A stretch of DNA of 16,751 nt from Mariprofundus sp. (GTDB lineage: Bacteria; Pseudomonadota; Zetaproteobacteria; Mariprofundales; Mariprofundaceae). The notes under the pieces were generated by a model. That model saw only the letters and a program-made list of their open reading frames with translations. It ran no database searches and was not told the DNA's origin. Of the stretch, positions 15,561 through 16,751 are shown piece by piece. A program made the position numbers and the translations under genes. Each line of letters opens with the position of its first letter. Within the stretch, counting starts at the first letter, position 1. Location of the stretch: NCBI GenBank assembly GCA_021772845.1, contig JAJFLF010000226.1, positions 1 to 16,751 on the forward strand, written 5' to 3'.

Positions 15561-16579
15561 ATCTCCTCCACTCCAAACGTCCTGCCGATGATCTATCTAA
15601 TCAGCCTGACCGACTTAATCAGCGTGATGTCAATACTGGACATCAGCGTGGGGCAGCACTAATCATTGTATTGGGACTTGTGGCGCTGATCAGCACATGG
15701 GCCATCGATGCGCTGTATGAGGATAATATCGCTTTGCGCCGGGCTGAGAACAGCGATAACGCTCTGCACGCTCAACAGGCCAGTCAGTCTGCACTTATTT
15801 TATCAGCTCAGATTTTGAGTGAAGATATCAAAGAGTCCCAAACGGATGATCTGGAAGAAGCATGGGCACAACAGGCGCAAGCATTTCCGATTGATGACGG
15901 CATCGTGCAAGGTTTGATCATTGATACCAATCGCTTTTTGAACCTCAATGATCTGGTCGATAAAAATGGCCTCGCCAAACCACTCTTTGAAACAACCATC
16001 AAAGCACTGTTCACACAGCTTGATCTGGATGCAAGCCTTGTTGATGCGCTGATAGACTGGATGGATAGAGACTCCAATACCCATGGCAGTAATGGTGCAG
16101 AGGACTCCAGCTATTATGATCACGACTACCATGTCAAAAACGCCCGTCTGGATCGTTGGCATGAACTCTTACTCATTCGTGGTTTTAATGCTGAAATCGT
16201 GGCTACGCTTGAGCCTTACTGCATCGTACGAAAGGTACCGCTTAACGACATTTCAAGCATTAATATCAATACCGCATCAGCCCAGGTGCTGATGGCACGC
16301 ATACCCAATATGACAGCCTCAGATGCAGAAATATTTATAACTGGCCGGCCCTTCCAGAGTGTTTCACAAGCATTGCAAAGCCATACTTGGTTAGCAGGAA
16401 TACCCACAACAGACTTGAGCGTGACCAGTGATATCTTTATGGTACGAACACAGGCTTCTTTTGGCCGGGTAAACTTGAGGGAGATATTTATGCTGGAGCG
16501 CCAACCTGGAATAGTTAAGCTGCTCTCATTTGAACGTAACCACAGCTTTCAAGCCCTGCCATCAACGAGCACTTATTAA
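15557..16579 (+). CDS. gspK: minor pseudopilin GspK
   Basis: The 340-residue product starts at ATG 15557, overlapping the gspJ stop. An extension to 15524 would reach into gspJ and is unlikely. The predicted prepilin cleavage is after HQRG at residue 32, followed by AALIIVLGLVALISTWAID. The residue at mature position 5 is Ile rather than Glu, normal for GspK, which lacks Glu5. The 32-residue leader is unusually long for this family. The large globular insert is present: RRAENSDNALHAQQASQSAL, NRFLNLNDLVD, the DWMDRDSNTHGSNGAEDSSYY acidic loop (residues 176-196, Ca-binding in homologues) and ININTASAQVLMARIP, the helix-hairpin pair. GspK sits at the pseudopilus tip. The stop is followed after one base by gspL. 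Confidence 0.93.
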   Translation: MNLLHSKRPADDLSNQPDRLNQRDVNTGHQRGAALIIVLGLVALISTWAIDALYEDNIALRRAENSDNALHAQQASQSALILSAQILSEDIKESQTDDLEEAWAQQAQAFPIDDGIVQGLIIDTNRFLNLNDLVDKNGLAKPLFETTIKALFTQLDLDASLVDALIDWMDRDSNTHGSNGAEDSSYYDHDYHVKNARLDRWHELLLIRGFNAEIVATLEPYCIVRKVPLNDISSININTASAQVLMARIPNMTASDAEIFITGRPFQSVSQALQSHTWLAGIPTTDLSVTSDIFMVRTQASFGRVNLREIFMLERQPGIVKLLSFERNHSFQALPSTSTY

Positions 16580-16580
16580 T

Positions 16581-16751
16581 ATGCCATCCTCTTCAAACCA
16601 TGCCCTGCGCATCACCCATGATGGTCATCACTGGCAGGCCATCGATGCCAATCAGAACATGATAACACTCTCCGTTGCCGATGATGAAATCCTGCCCGTG
16701 CTACCTGACGGGGCAGTTGTCGACACACTGCTGTTACCGATCGAACAGCTG
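16581..16751 (+). CDS. gspL: type II secretion protein GspL (partial, N-terminal 57 residues)
   Basis: The frame opens at ATG 16581, one base after the gspK stop, and runs to the right edge without a stop. The 57 visible residues include LRITHDGHHWQAID and end VVDTLLLPIEQL, resembling the start of the GspL cytoplasmic domain, where a L.P.E. segment begins the actin-like fold. Position after gspK supports the call. GspL links GspE to the inner-membrane platform and GspM. Most of the protein, and probably gspM, lies outside the window. Confidence 0.75.
   Translation, partial: MPSSSNHALRITHDGHHWQAIDANQNMITLSVADDEILPVLPDGAVVDTLLLPIEQL

Overview
The window reads as chromosomal DNA from a Gram-negative bacterium of the Pseudomonadota. 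It carries most of a type II secretion system (T2SS), an outer-membrane barrel protein and several Sec-type signal peptides. GC content is moderate. A gamma- or zetaproteobacterial host would fit, but nothing here fixes the species.

Layout. Positions 1-964 (minus) hold the N-terminal two thirds of a YajR-like major facilitator transporter that runs off the left edge. Positions 965-1465 are mostly non-coding but contain a small minus-strand zinc-ribbon gene (1233-1367) with its own plausible promoter and ribosome site. A truncated DedA-family gene (1466-1714, minus) abuts the T2SS locus and looks like a remnant. From 1958 to the right edge everything reads on the plus strand as one probable operon: gspD, gspE, gspF, then four non-core genes, then gspG, gspH, gspI, gspJ, gspK and the start of gspL. 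Most junctions are ATGA-type overlaps or very short gaps. gspC does not precede gspD in this window.

The unusual part is 6687-13549, inserted between gspF and gspG. It encodes a TPR-like/membrane protein, a YidD-like protein, a small outer-membrane beta-barrel and a 1702-residue exported protein. The giant protein has three choice-of-anchor-L-like domains interleaved with HYR/Ig-like domains, a DUF5011-like domain, Asp-rich calcium-type loops, a choice-of-anchor-U-like domain, and a C-terminal signature with an invariant-type Cys, a hydrophobic segment and a basic tail. That ending is a protein-sorting signal of the Cys-containing CTERM class (MYXO/JDVT type). Such signals are thought to be processed by Rce1-like glutamic intramembrane proteases, and MYXO-CTERM proteins are known to depend on a T2SS for surface display.

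Working model (inference): the T2SS in this locus is dedicated, at least in part, to delivering the giant protein to the cell surface, where processing at the Cys anchors it. The barrel, YidD-like and TPR/membrane proteins would be accessory factors. A further oddity is that the gspD-gspE and gspE-gspF gaps are each spanned exactly by a mini-ORF whose start overlaps the upstream stop and whose stop overlaps the downstream start, as in a translational-coupling relay.
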